In this document: piece by piece, positions 45,788 through 57,253 of the stretch
How the letters are laid out: each line of letters starts with the position of its first letter
Numbering within the stretch: the stretch's first letter is position 1
DNA from: Clonostachys chloroleuca
Taxonomy: Eukaryota; Ascomycota; Sordariomycetes; Hypocreales; Bionectriaceae
NCBI GenBank assembly: GCA_037952775.1
Contig: JBANAY010000001.1
Span: 6,386,001 to 6,450,000, forward strand
Length of the DNA stretch: 64,000 nucleotides
Direction of reading: 5' to 3'
The notes under the pieces: model-generated
What the model was told of the DNA's origin: nothing
The model's database searches: none
What the model saw: only the letters and a program-made list of their open reading frames with translations
Translations under genes and position numbers: made by a program

Positions 45788-48700
45788 ATGGCCGTCACAT
45801 CAACTTCTACTGAATCTTTCCCCTACCGCATCGGTGTCGATGTCGGAGGCACCAATACCGATGCTGTCATTGTTGACACAACGCTTTCGAAGGACCCAGC
45901 AAGCTCCATCATCGCTGCCAAGAAAACGCCGACCACATCCCCAAGTGTGACTGACGGCATCAAAGCAGCTGTGCAGAGTGTGCTTGACGAATCCAACGTC
46001 GACCGCCGCCATATCGCATCGTTGGCCATTGGAACAACTCACTTCATCAACGCTATCATAGAGCGCGATGAGCGGCACTTGTCAAAAGTCGCTGTTGTCC
46101 GGCTGTCAAAGAGCTTCACGCGCGAAGTGCCCCCCTTTTCAGACTTTCCTCCCCAGGTGAGGGACATCATGTGCGGTTACTGCACACAAGTAGATGGTGG
46201 CCTTCAGATTGATGGAAGTATTGAGGCTTCTGTTGTTGAAAGCCAAGTCGTCGAAGAATGCGCTCAGATTCGACAACGTGGCATCAGGGCTGTTGTGGTG
46301 TCTGGTGTATTCTCACCTCTCGATCACCATGTCCATCAAGAGGAAACCGTCCGCAGGATCATTAACCGGGAACTGCCAGGCGTATCGGTGACCTGCTCCT
46401 CTGAAATTTCCAATTTGGGCTTTCTGGAACGCGAAAACGCGTCTATTCTCAACGCATCTATCCACAGATTCGCTCAAAGAATAATCCGGGAGTTCAAGAC
46501 GGCCATGAAGAGTCTGAAACTGCAATGTGGGCTATATCTTACCCAAAACGACGGCACTCTCCTCGATGCGGAGACGGCCGCTCGCTTGCCGATCCGTACT
46601 TTTTCATCGGGGCCGACAAACTCGATGAGAGGCGCAGCATACCTATGCAAATTATACACCGATGCAGGGAATAGTTCCCCTACAACCATTGTCTGTGATG
46701 TTGGCGGCACAACCACTGACGTTGGAGTTTTGCTGCCTTCAGGATACCCGAGACAGGCCGTTGGTGATGTGAGCATTGCGGGTGTACGGGTCAACTATGG
46801 GATGCCCCAGGTAGAATCCATAGGTATTGGAGGTGGGTCAATCATTCGCGAAACCGAAGACAGGCGTCTCACCGTTGGCCGGGATTCTGTTGGCTATGCC
46901 ATCAAGACAAAGGCCCTTGTTTTCGGTGGAACCATAACGACAGCAACAGATGTGACGGTCGCTGCTGGTGGCAAGGTCGATATCGGCAATTCCGATTTTG
47001 TGGCAGGCATCAGCCAAGACACCATCGCAAAGACCCAGGCGACTATCAGAAGGGAGTACGAGCGGATTTGTGATCTGATGAAGACGTCGCCTGCCCCTTT
47101 GCCGATGATCTTAGTTGGTGGAGGCTCCATCATCTGTCCACCTCACCTCGATGGAATTTCGGAAATCATCTGGCCAGCCTTCCATGACGTTGCCAACGCT
47201 GTTGGCGCTGCTACAGCTCGTATCAGCGCGACAGTGGACATGGTCCAAAACGCAAGTAACCAAACAGTAGCTGAGGCTATGCAAAAGGCGACGGTCATCG
47301 CAACCCAACGAGTTATTGAGGCAGGAGCTCGGCCAGACACAGTGACAATAACCGAAAAAGAGTCACTGCCTCTGCAATATGTCGATCACCAAGTTCGTAC
47401 AGTGGTAAAGGCTGTTGGGGACTTCTCTCCTTCCAAGATCATCATGGAGCAGTGGAAGGAAGAAGAAGAAGAAGAAGCAGAAGAAGAGGATGAACCTGTA
47501 ACCCGTGGCCACCCACCAACTAAGCCAACTCAACAAGCCGAACTGCATCTCGAAGAACCATTTGATATCGACAGGTACAAACCAAGAATTGTGGCTGATC
47601 CCAAAACAGGGGCCAAAACCTGGATGGTATCAACCACAGACTTGGAATGGTTAGCAGAGGGTTGCTACGTCTTGGGATGCGGTGGAGGTGGATCCCCGTA
47701 TCCGGAAATGCTCAAGTTGCGCCAGCATCTTGAACAAGGCCACGAGCTACGCGTCATTGACATGAAATCGCTTGAGGATGACGCTCGAATATACTGTTAG
47801 TTCAACCCGCCAATGATCAGCCTACGCGAGCGATGGTTAACGTTGTTTAGGGGCCGGCAATATGGGCTCTCCCGCAGTACCAGCGGAGCGGTTAAGTGCC
47901 AGTGAATCCATCTTAGCCATGGAGACGATGATGGAGTACAACAATCATGAGAGTTTCGATGCTATGATTGGAATCGAAATTGGAGGATCCAATGGGCTTC
48001 AGCCGTTGACGATTGGGTCTAGTCTACACTTTGACCGCCCCGTCGTGGATGCAGACTGGATGGGTAGGCGCGAGTTCCAACTGCTAACTGTTTACTGCGC
48101 GGATGTGACACTAATTCGTATGCTCTAGGCCGTGCGTACCCGAATCTGTGGCAGGTAATTGTTGCTGTACAGGAGGAAAACCAAATTCTTCCCTGTGCTA
48201 TAGCATCTGGAGATGGCCGGACTTTGATAATGACGAAGTCGCCGGATGACAAACTCATCGATCAGACATTGCGAGCCCCGTCTATCGAAATGGGATACTA
48301 CGTAGGATTCTGCGCCAGACCAACCACCACAGAGTTGGTCCGTCGGTGGGCCATCAAGAACACCATTTCACAAGCGTGGCGGATCGGGAGATGCATTGCA
48401 CGGGCGAACAGAGCCAATACCATGAGCACGGTAACCGAGCAAATCATTGAGGAGATGGGTGGTGAAGAGTCAGCCAAGGTGCTGTTTCGGGGCAAGATTG
48501 TTGAGGTGGAGAGACGCCTCTTCAAGGGTCATTCCCATGGCGAGGTCGTTATCAGGCATGTTTCTGCCGATGCTGACCATGAGCAGGATAACACCACGGC
48601 CAGCCTGCCAGCTATAGCTACAGGCGGAGACCTTCACATTCCCTTCATGAACGAGAATTTGCTCGCTCGCCATCGGCGCGATGATGGGAGTGAGGTAGTG

Positions 48701-48943
48701 ATTGCGGCTGTTCCGGACCTCATCACCGTCATCAACTCCGCCAATGGCAAGGCCCTGGGCATTGGCGAATATCGGTATGGCATGGTAGTCAACGTTTTGG
48801 GGGTGGCTTGCTCCCCAGGGTGGAATGATAACGATCCGGGTCTGAGAGCCGGAGGCCTTGCGGCATTTGGGTATGATGATATTACATATCGTTCGCTTGG
48901 GACCTACAAGGAGCCGCGTAGCGTCATTGAGGAGTTTTTGTAG
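45788..48943 (+). CDS. Hydantoinase/oxoprolinase-DUF917 fusion protein
   Basis: Three exons: 45,788-47,795, 47,851-48,063 and 48,129-48,943 (3036 nt, 1011 residues); introns of 55 and 65 nt. The ATG in CACCATGG at 45,788 is chosen; another in-frame ATG lies at 45,773. Residues about 14-30 (RIGVDVGGTNTDAVIVD) and 302-313 (VCDVGGTTTDVG) are the two phosphate-binding motifs of the actin-like HyuA/oxoprolinase ATPase fold, which spans about 1-555. An acidic run (about 557-568, EEEEEEAEEEDE) and a linker follow. DUF917 (S-methyl-thiohydantoin desulfurase type) occupies about 615-1005, with LGCGGGGSP, GNMGSPAV, EIGGSNGLQP and SGDGRT. HyuA proteins open cyclic amides such as hydantoin or 5-oxoproline using ATP. 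The fusion suggests a (thio)hydantoin- or lactam-type substrate; this is inference. Confidence 0.85.
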
Positions 48944-49220
48944 GGTTATACTACGTTGAATTGAAAATGAAATCGTGGTAAAAAAAAATTTAGTTACCTA
49001 TTTCTATTATCATCTTATCAACCATTGCTTCATTGCAACAGAGACATGACTTGCTATCCTCGGCCCCATTTTGGGAAGTCCCGGACTCTGTTCGGACTTG
49101 TTTAGCGTCGGCTGTGCAACAGAAAAAGATAAAAAAACCAGCGGCATATCTCCTCGTCTCCCCCATCCTCAGCGAAGCCAACCACGCCCAACTTAGCTCT
49201 CAATTGAAACAATATCAGTC
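48944..49220 (+). other. Short intergenic region before the first SDR gene
   Basis: 277 bp with a nine-base A run near 48,980. No CGGAGA hexamer was found here, unlike most other promoters of the cluster, though CGGAC half-sites occur at about 49,081-49,098. Confidence 0.4.
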
Positions 49221-50384
49221 ATGCCTCTCGATCCAAGCCACCCTGATTATTGGACACAAGCCCTTCAGTTTACAGAAACCATACACCGAGATGTATATCC
49301 GGCCGTCGACCCCACACAACCAAGTCTACAACGCATCGCCCAGGGCAAGGTCGTTGTGGTCACTGGAGCAGGCAGCGGGTTTGGCGAGGTTCGTCTCGGT
49401 TCTGCCTTCTATATTACCTTCTTACAGTACTGAAATCGATACAGGGTGCTTGCAAGCAATGGGCCAAGGCTGGGACTGCCGCAGTAGTGCTCGCGGCAAG
49501 GAGCCAAACGAATATCGATCGCGTCGCCCAGCTTCTAAATGCATCCACGGAAACACTCGCGATCTCTACGGATGTTGCATCGGAAAGCCAAGTCAACAAC
49601 TTGTTTGAAGAGGCAACTAAGAAATTCGGGCGAGTCGACGTCGTCATTCATGCTGCCGGGGTACTGGGGCCAATTGCACATATTGGTGATGCGCCAACGG
49701 ATGAGTGGTGGAAGGCCTTCGTAAGTCCTTTTGCATACTATCATAAAACCTGTTTCTGACATGTTGAAATAGGAAACCAATGTAAAGGGGGCATTTCTCG
49801 TCGCCAAGGCATTTGCTCGCGTTTCAGAGGGCCGTGAAGCTACATTTATCTACACCGGCTCTGCTGCATCCTATTTCGCAAGTCCGGGACAGTCGTCTTA
49901 TACTGCCGCCAAAGTTGCGGGCAACATGATCATGGATCAACTGCACACTGGTAAGGAGTCCAATCTTGATTGGGCCTTATTCAACTTGGCACGTCTAACA
50001 AGACGATTAAACAGAATACAAGAATCTACGAGTATTCAACGTCCACCCTGGCATGGCCAAGAGCAGCGTGCTACGCTTAGAGTTAGAGATATATGCCAAC
50101 GATACACGTATGTCCCCACCAAAAGAGAATGCAATGAATACAAGGAATCAGGCTGACCTAGCGATCAACCATGCCCACCAACAGCCGATTTATTTGGGGG
50201 TCTCACACTCTATTTGGCTGGGAAACAGGCTGACTTCCTTCGTGGTCGGTTCGTCGCAGCAAATTGGGACGTGGGCGACCTCGAAAAACACCAGGAAGAG
50301 ATCAAGGCCCAAGAGTTACTCAAGGGGCAGGCGTTTCGGGGCGAGATGGGGCCTGGAGGTCACAAATTTACCCTTGATAATTAG
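49221..50384 (+). CDS. Short-chain dehydrogenase/reductase (SDR)
   Basis: Five exons: 49,221-49,388, 49,445-49,720, 49,773-49,950, 50,015-50,107 and 50,185-50,384 (915 nt, 304 residues). The last acceptor (CAACAG at 50,184) is chosen because it restores LTLYLAGKQADFLRGRF, the usual SDR C-terminal stretch; an earlier CTAG at 50,159 would not. Classical SDR motifs: T-G-A-G-S-G-F-G near 48-55 for NAD(P) binding, a D-V strand end, HAAG in place of NNAG, and active site S..Y-T-A-A-K with Tyr191 and Lys195. The N-terminal extension of about 40 residues (..DPSHPDYWTQALQFTETIHRD..) is common in fungal SDRs of this type. The first donor is GTTCGT, a weak site. It oxidises or reduces an alcohol/ketone; the substrate is unknown. 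It lies between the ring-opening enzyme and the regulator. Confidence 0.8.
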
Positions 50385-50734
50385 ACAACTGACATTCACT
50401 GCAAGATAAATTTACTGTAGATAAACGCTGGGACATGCCTACGCTAACGGGCATGTCATAGTGAACTGCCCCAGAAACTTTAAGTTACGGCGGGCCTGCA
50501 TATATGACGTCACGGCATTTTTCCCTTTTTTTTTTTTCCGCCTACTCGGTGAATAGAGGCAGACCAATGGCAACTTCCGAATCGGAGGTCGGAGAAGCCA
50601 ACCCCTCCCTGATTTCATCTCCGCTTCCCAAATCCCAGTCGCCAAGGCATACGACAGGGCAAACTCACCTCTTGTCCTCACGCCGCAAGCTTTCATTTCA
50701 TGGCCGATAAACCCCACTGACGTTCCCATATCAA
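50385..50734 (+). promoter_or_regulatory. Promoter of the Zn2Cys6 regulator with CGGAG repeats
   Basis: CGGAG-GT-CGGAGA (50,583-50,595) is a direct repeat, and TCTCCG (50,618-50,623) completes an inverted pair 22 bp further on. A T-rich run lies at 50,519-50,538. If the encoded factor binds this core, it regulates itself. Confidence 0.5.
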
Positions 50735-53067
50735 ATGCCCATGTCCGAATTTGCATCCAGAGAACCGGCATCTCAGTCTGACCAGCTGGCGCAGGCTCGG
50801 GTAGCTAACAAGCCTCCGAGGCAAGGCGGCGGAAAACGAATACCGCTCAGCTGCCTCGCATGTCGGCAGCACAAGCTCCGATGTGATCGCCGCGTTCCGT
50901 GTGGCACCTGCATTCGCTATCGGCGAGAAGCACAGTGTCGTGAGAACCCTGCCCCCTCACAACGCCGAGGAGCGGCCATTCGGGCCTTGGATCATCGGGC
51001 AGTTGAAGACGGCCGCTCTTCGACAGGGGCAGCTGTTATCTATCGTGGTCAGCAAGGCCCCGAAACTCTTGAGACGAGGTTGTATGATACGGATGCTGGA
51101 TATGCAGGACGACCGCCCGTTATTCAAAGTGCAGATTCATATTCTGACAGAGCTGATCCATCGGCATCCCAAAGCTCCGCATCCCTCGCAAGGTTACTCG
51201 GTCTGAATGAGGATCTTGTTGAGGCACCGCCGCCCTCTCTACCCCAGATCCTGGCTGAAGCGAATCGGGAGAGACATCTTTCGTCTTGGTGGAGCTTTCT
51301 TGATGTCCGTCATCGCAAGAGAGTCTATCGACAGCAGCTATCAGCAACCCTACCGTCACGGTCGCAGTGCGATCTCCTCGCCAACTACTACCTCGAACAT
51401 GTCAATTGGATCTTCCAGACCATACATGTTCCTTCCTTTCGCCGTGACTATGCCATATTTTGGGATACCGGAATAGACCAGGCCGATCTCATCTGGCTCT
51501 CTCTGCTCTTTACTGTCATCTCTACCAGTGCATTATACATACCTCTTGAGAGCATTGAGGTAGTCGGATGTCCTAAAGATTCCATCCGACACCTGGCTCA
51601 TATATGGCACTTGTCGTCTCGACGCGCCCTTCGAGCTGGCGACTTTGAAGCCCGGCCTTGTCTGACACAACTTCAGACCTTCTCTGTTACTCAGTTATAC
51701 TGGTATGCAACAAATGATATCGAAACGTTAAACTCGTGAGCTAGAGCCCTTTCATTCACCTTCCAGCTGTGGCTAACTCTTTGAAAGACACCTCGGACAA
51801 GCTGTTCGAAACGCCCAGGCCATCGGCCTCGGCAAAGATAGGACCCCTTCTACGTGCCTTCAAGACGAGATGCGACATCGCCTTTGGTGGGACCTAGTCG
51901 ATGCTGACATGTGAGGAAACAAGACACCATATTCGTATGTACTTGATGGACTGACCTTTTGTCTTTAGGTTTCAAACAATATGCCTAGATCGAGAACCGC
52001 TAGTTCGATTGAAGGATCCCGGCGTCCCATTACCTCTAAATTGTGACGACCATGACATGACTGTATCATCGATTCATCCCAAGCCGCTGGATGTGCCTAC
52101 AGTTATGAGCATGAACATTTACAGAGCCCAAGTGTTCCGCATTCTCAATCGACATTGGTGTGCCACGCATGGCGACTGTCTCCAGTCGATTGAAGGTATT
52201 CGCCGCTTAGATTCTGAGATTGTAGAGCTTGTCACACAATTACCCTGGTACTTTCAACTCGATGAAGATGGAAATCCACCAAGGCTGTCTGAGGCCTTGC
52301 GCGAAATCCTTACCTGGCAACACCATATACTCCGCACATGTGTGAGCACTCAGCGCATTCGGATGTACCGTCCATTCCTCGCGAATCGTGTCGAGAATGC
52401 TTGGGAGAACGTTGTCAAAGCCGCAGAGGATGCCCTCGCGGTCTATCGAACACTTCGGCTGGACGGGACAACGACGTCTCGTCAGAAGTTCTCTACTCAG
52501 GCCTACCAAGTATTCTCCGTAGCGGTCACGGTCGCAGCCCTCTTATTGGTTGAGGGGTCACTGCCCATTCCGGATGCCTACAATCTGATTAAAAATATGG
52601 CCATGGACTTGAGGATGCTTGAAAACCAAGGTTGCTTGGTTCCAGTGGCCACTCACGGTCACCAAGTTCTGCTCAAGATGCTCACCTTTTTTGACAGAAG
52701 GTGGGCAGACCCGGTGTCGCCTGAAGATGCCAAACGTCTTGTGCCTGACATCTCCACCATCCTCGGGGGGGAGAGCTCCACAAGGGCATACATGGATCGT
52801 TTGTCTTCACAAGCGCAGCAGAGAACGCCAACGAGGAAAATCTCAGTGGCAGGGCAGCAGATAGCGGCTGGCGATGTGGAAGAAATTAGAGCAGTGAATA
52901 ACGAATCAGGAAACCAAGCAGAGGAAACAGGGATCACACCCGAATCACTGATGGATACAACCTGCGGAGGTATGATGGAAGGTATTGATCCGGAGTTCTT
53001 TATGGAGAACATTCGGCCCCTAGGATTGCTGGATTGGGATATGACCGGTCTTCTTGTAGATATATAG
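50735..53067 (+). CDS. Zn2Cys6 fungal transcription factor
   Basis: Three exons: 50,735-51,735, 51,788-51,910 and 51,969-53,067 (2223 nt, 740 residues); introns of 52 and 58 nt. Residues 40-68 form a canonical binuclear zinc cluster, C-x2-C-x6-C-x5-C-x2-C-x8-C, with the basic stretch RQHKLRCDRR. A low-complexity linker follows, and from about 205 to 520 comes the fungal-specific regulatory domain (middle homology region), with HVNWIFQTIHVPSFRRDY and RHRLWWDLVDADMFQTICLDREPL. A long acidic C-terminus (..EETGITPESL.., ..GLLDWDMTGLLVDI) could activate transcription. Nuclear; binds CGG half-sites as a dimer in known relatives. Its place inside the cluster and the CGGAGA motif in its own and its neighbours' promoters suggest that it controls the pathway, probably with the pathway substrate as inducer (inference). 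Confidence 0.9.
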
Positions 53068-53536
53068 GGGAAGTAAAGACCTCTTCTTGGGATACGCTTG
53101 GTTCTCTTCTATGGAGAATTTGCAGATCTTACGGATGTAGCATTGCCCACGTGCCGGCTGGCGATCTGCCAGTGGAGTAGGAAATTGTTACGATATACGG
53201 TAATTGTTTTGGGAAAAGAAAAGTAAAACCTGCAAAGTCGAGGCAAATTTAGGCAGAAGTCCGATCTCCATTGAATATAAAAACGTTGGATTGCCGGCAA
53301 GATGACTTATCCCAAGTGTCGGCGGCACAGTTCGGCAACCAGCGCGGTCTCCGAATGGGGCACAACGTCCTTCGATTGAATTGTGTGAACTCCGAACACG
53401 ACTTGTAACGCAATGCGCCAAAGGCCGACTTTTACGGTCCCGAAACGAGATACATAAAAACCCCAAAAGAACCAGGAGGGTTTGACATAATATCTCGACA
53501 CTTTTTCTACATGTCAACATACCAACGAGCAACGAC
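53068..53536 (+). promoter_or_regulatory. Promoter region of the second SDR gene
   Basis: 469 bp. One TCTCCG at 53,348-53,353 (184 bp before the ATG) and other CCG half-sites nearby (53,262 and 53,391). The long minus-strand ORFs in this interval show no domain and are not called. Confidence 0.4.
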
Positions 53537-54568
53537 ATGGCATTCTCCCCAGATCCCTCACTCTTGACCCGTCTGGCTGGAAAAACAGCCATCGTGACTG
53601 GTGGAGCCAATGGCATCGGTCTAGAAGCCGTCCGAAAGTACCATGCAAGTGGCGCCAATGTTGTCATTGCTGATCTGTCTTCTGCACAGCCGGCCGCTGA
53701 AACGGCAATTCAGAGCCTAGGGAACGACGCGCCGCGCGCCATGTTCGTGCCTGTGGATATTACTAATTGGGACGATGTAGCCGCTCTGTTTACTTCCACC
53801 ATCAGTAAATTTGGGCGTGTGGACATTGTCATTGCTAATGCGGGTGTCATGGAAAGTCATAAATTTTTCGAATTCCAAACGAACGAGGCAGGACGCTTGA
53901 TAGACGATGGATCAAGCCGAGTCATCGATGTGAATCTCAAGGGAGCAATGAACAGTGCGTTCCACAAGCCATTTTATACCTTTACCGCAAATTCTGACCA
54001 TCACGAAGCCCTTAGGCATGCCGTCTTCTACATGAAATCCAATCCGCCTGATGAGGACGGATGGCGTGGCTCTGTTGTCCTAGTGTCATCAACATCCGGT
54101 TATTTCGGCGGAACCGAGGTGGTGTCCTACGTTTCATCCAAGCACGGCGTCATTGGCCTCCTACGCTCATCTCGTGGCGCGGCACATCGCCTTAGAATCC
54201 GTGTCAACGGAGTGGCCCCATTCATCACCCCAACGTTCATCACCCAAGGCTACTCTGAGTTGTGGAGAGCAGAGGGTCTCCCGACAAATACCTCTGCAGA
54301 TGTAGCAACTGGTATATTACACATGTCTCTCGACGTCGAAATGCAGGGCAAGTGTTGCTTGGTATGTCTCACGCATACCCAAAAATGATTCGTTGTGTAC
54401 CAGACTGACACCGTGAAGGTAGCAGGAGGCACATACAGAGAGTTGGAGCGACCCTTGGCGGATACGTCGTCTGCATGGATTGGCGACGAGATGTCTAATA
54501 TTTTCCTCAAGGCTGGAGAGTTCTTTCGTAGACTAGGCGGCTATCCACTCCCGCAACGAAGATGTTAG
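53537..54568 (+). CDS. Short-chain dehydrogenase/reductase, 15-PGDH-like
   Basis: Three exons: 53,537-53,954, 54,009-54,361 and 54,419-54,568 (921 nt, 306 residues). The first intron is 54 nt (GTGCGT..GAAG), in frame and without a stop, so it can be mistaken for coding. Removing it gives VNLKGAMN-T-LRHAVFYM, as expected for the family. Motifs: T-G-G-A-N-G-I-G at 21-28, D60s acidic strand end, NAG (ANAGVM), S-S-T-S-G and Tyr180-x3-Lys184 (Y-V-S-S-K). C-terminal exon VAGGTYRELERPL. NAD-dependent alcohol dehydrogenase activity is likely; the cytosolic location and substrate are inferred. It follows the regulator in the same direction. Confidence 0.8.
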
Positions 54569-55076
54569 TAACACGGAAGAGTATTAAGAGGAGCATAGAA
54601 TGGCACGGAACGAGAATCCCATGGTAGCGCCGAATCGGTTGCCCCAATCGTTCATACTTGCCGCATTACCAATATGATGTTGTTTGCCCGATTACACCCC
54701 TTTTCCGGGATCAGTAACCCGAAGCGAGACCGATGAGCCCTCGCTAGAGTGCGGCTCGGGAGTTCCATGTACAGAAATCGGCTACTGCGGGGATGAAGCA
54801 TCAGATATTTCGGGTCTCGGAGATGAAAAAGTGACGAAAGGACGAGGGGCCATTTTATCTTTCAACCTTATGCCCGAGCTGACCCGCTTATTAGTGCTGT
54901 ATGCTGTTGGGTCTGAGATGATTAAAGTATATTCGATTGGTTAATCCACTGCCCTATTCTTTATTGTCACCTTTTTTGTTTCTTTTTTCCCTTTTCCAAC
55001 CGTATTTGTGCATTACCAGACTCTGTCATCTTGACCAGACTTTGCAGGCTCAAATCACGATACATCAAACAAAAGC
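54569..55076 (+). promoter_or_regulatory. Promoter region of the M20 dipeptidase gene
   Basis: 508 bp. CGGAGA at 54,818-54,823 and a CGGG-N8-CCCG inverted repeat at about 54,706-54,721. A T/C-rich tract at 54,965-54,995 is typical just upstream of fungal starts. The 86-codon ORF over 54,684-54,944 starts at TTG and has no domain, so it is not called. Confidence 0.4.
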
Positions 55077-56564
55077 ATGGCTCCGCTACTTGACAGTTTC
55101 TTCAAGCAAGTCGACAGCTCTGTCAACCACTTCACCATGCGTCTTCGGAAGGCTGTTGCCATCCCCTCTATATCTGCTGACGATGCTCGACGTCCTGATG
55201 TTGTTCGAATGGCAGACTTCCTCTACCAGGAGCTGAAGAGTCTTGGGGCATCAGTCAAGCTTCGACCCCTAGGTAAACAGCCTGGCAAGGAGTACCTAGA
55301 GCTCCCTCCCGTTGTTCTAGCACGATACGGAAACGATAACAGCAAACGCACAATTCTCCTCTACGGCCACTATGATGTTCAACCTGCTGAGAAGAGTGAT
55401 GGATGGACTACTGAGCCATTCGACCTTACTATTGATGAGAAGGGTCAAATGTTTGGACGTGGAGCTACTGACGATAAAGGACCTATCCTCGGCTGGTTGA
55501 ATGTCATTGAGGCCCACCAAAAGGCTGGCATTAACTTCCCTGTTAACTTATTGATGTGCTTTGAAGGGATGGATGGGAGTATGGCTCGTTGGGTCTTGAA
55601 GAGTTGGTCAAAGAGGAGGCTAAGAAATTTTTCGCTGATGCAGATGCAGTGTGCATCTCGGATAATTACTGGCTAGGTACAGAGAAGCCTTGTCTGACCT
55701 ACGGTCTGCGTGGCTGTAATTACTACTCTGTTGAGGTCTCTGGACCCAGCGCTGATCTTCACAGTGGCATGTTTGGTGGCGCTACCCAGGAGCCCATGAC
55801 TGATCTCGTCAGAGTGCTCAGTTCACTGGTTGATACAAATGGAAAAATTCAGATTCCCGGCATCATGGAGCAGGTTGTTGCAGTTACACAAGATGAGGAG
55901 GATCTCTACGCAGGCATCTCTTTCACCATGGAGGCTTTTCACGAGTCGCTCGGCAGCAAAACTGCCATATTTGATGACGAGAAGAAGACTTTGATGGGGC
56001 GTTGGCGATATCCATCTTTATCTCTCCATGGCGTGGAAGGTGCCTTCTCCGGCCCCGGGGCGAAGACTGTTATTCCTTCCAAGGTTATTGGAAAGTTCTC
56101 TATCCGAACCGTCCCGGACATGGACATCGATGAGACTAATAAATGTGTATTCAAACATGTGGAGGAGAAATTTGCCAAGCTTAAGAGCAAAAGCACCTTG
56201 AGAGTGTATGCTCAACACACTGGAAAGTGGTGGGTAGCATCGCCTAAGCATTGGAACTTCAATGCTGCGGCCAAGGCCATAGTGCGCGTCTACGGCGTTG
56301 ACCCCGACTTCACTCGCGAAGGTGGAAGGTAAGCTATTCAGCCTGCAAACGAATCAGTGGTTGATGCTGACACAGGCTGTTAGTATTCCCGTCGCTGTGA
56401 CCTTTGAGGAGGCTACCGGCAAGAACGTCCTTCTTTTGCCTATGGGTACCTCAACGGACGGTGCCCACTCAATCAACGAGAAGCTGGATACGAGAAACTA
56501 CATTGAAGGCACCAAACTCTTGGGAGCGTATTTGCACTACGTTGCTGCGGAACCACAGCGTTGA
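55077..56564 (+). pseudogene. M20 metallopeptidase (Dug1/CNDP-like dipeptidase), frameshifted
   Basis: The ATG at 55,077 starts a frame matching cytosolic non-specific dipeptidases: PLGKQPGKE, GHYDVQP (His98, Asp100), GRGATDDKG (metal Asp132), CFEGM (Glu163). At about 55,572-55,576 two extra bases shift the frame just where the family has its catalytic/metal Glu-Glu pair (G-M-E-E-Y-G-S). The shifted frame ends at a TGA, but the correct frame resumes at once (..EYGS.. then KFFADADAVCISDNYWLG) and runs on to TGKWWVASPKHWNF and, after a 55-nt intron (56,329-56,383), [13 protein letters not shown] and a TGA at 56,562-56,564. Elsewhere it is well conserved, so the break is recent or a sequence error. 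Relatives cleave Cys-Gly and other dipeptides with Zn or Mn. It is the last member of the cluster. Confidence 0.8.
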
Positions 56565-57253
56565 AGAAGTCTCAAGGAGGATACGGGGTATGACTCGTAA
56601 GCGATTCTACGCTGACGGAAGCGCTTTGTCTTTGGCATCGCCGACAACACTCTGGAGAATATCGTGTTGAAGAAGCTAGTCCTACTATCTGATTGTATGT
56701 GGCTGTGCGCTGCCTGAGTGCTACGTAGCTTTTCAAACTTAACTAAACTTCTTCGCTGCTTTCCCACTCCAAGACCCTGGCAGTCAAAATGGTGACCCAG
56801 TACAAATGCACGGTCCTATCGCCCAAATCCTGGTCAATACCGAAAACTTACTCGAATGACAATCAGCAAGGATCTATGAGAAGTCCAGAGTGGTCTGGTT
56901 TCCTTAAGGCCGACATTGTGAGTAGATGGTGCCGGATAGCAATTCGATATTATTTGGATGAAGTTCAACCATGAGCAGCGCTTACTGGAAGTTCAACGTG
57001 TAAGCAGGTTACCATAAACTATATGATACCCTCACCCGTCGAATGAATTTACCTGAGAAAACCCGATTATCAGAAGTTTACCAGGCTTATAAAACTCATA
57101 CCCTACCTATTTGAAAGCAGCGTCGTTCTTCTATATAGTAAGGTCCTTCTTCGGTCAACTGCATCGTCCGTAGCCATGCTAAATAAAACTTGTCTTTGTT
57201 TCAGCTCTGTTAAGAGTTTTAGCTGTAGGTACAAGTCTGAGCGTAGCGAAGAT
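56565..57253. other. No supported gene
   Basis: 3' flank of the dipeptidase gene with short ORFs (61-88 codons) and no domain. Composition is normal. Confidence 0.4.

Noticed and set aside
49033..49608. 191-codon ORF across the SDR start
   Set aside because: Out of frame with the SDR exons and introns, whose motifs are clear; it is a shadow.
53188..53667. 159-codon minus-strand ORF over the promoter and start of the second SDR
   Set aside because: Overlaps the SDR N-terminus antisense and has no recognisable features.
54684..54944. 86-codon ORF between the second SDR and the dipeptidase
   Set aside because: Begins at TTG, has no domain and lies in a region that behaves as a promoter.
40032..56564. 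Secondary-metabolite biosynthetic cluster
   Set aside because: No PKS, NRPS, terpene synthase or prenyltransferase backbone gene is present; the gene set fits uptake and breakdown better.
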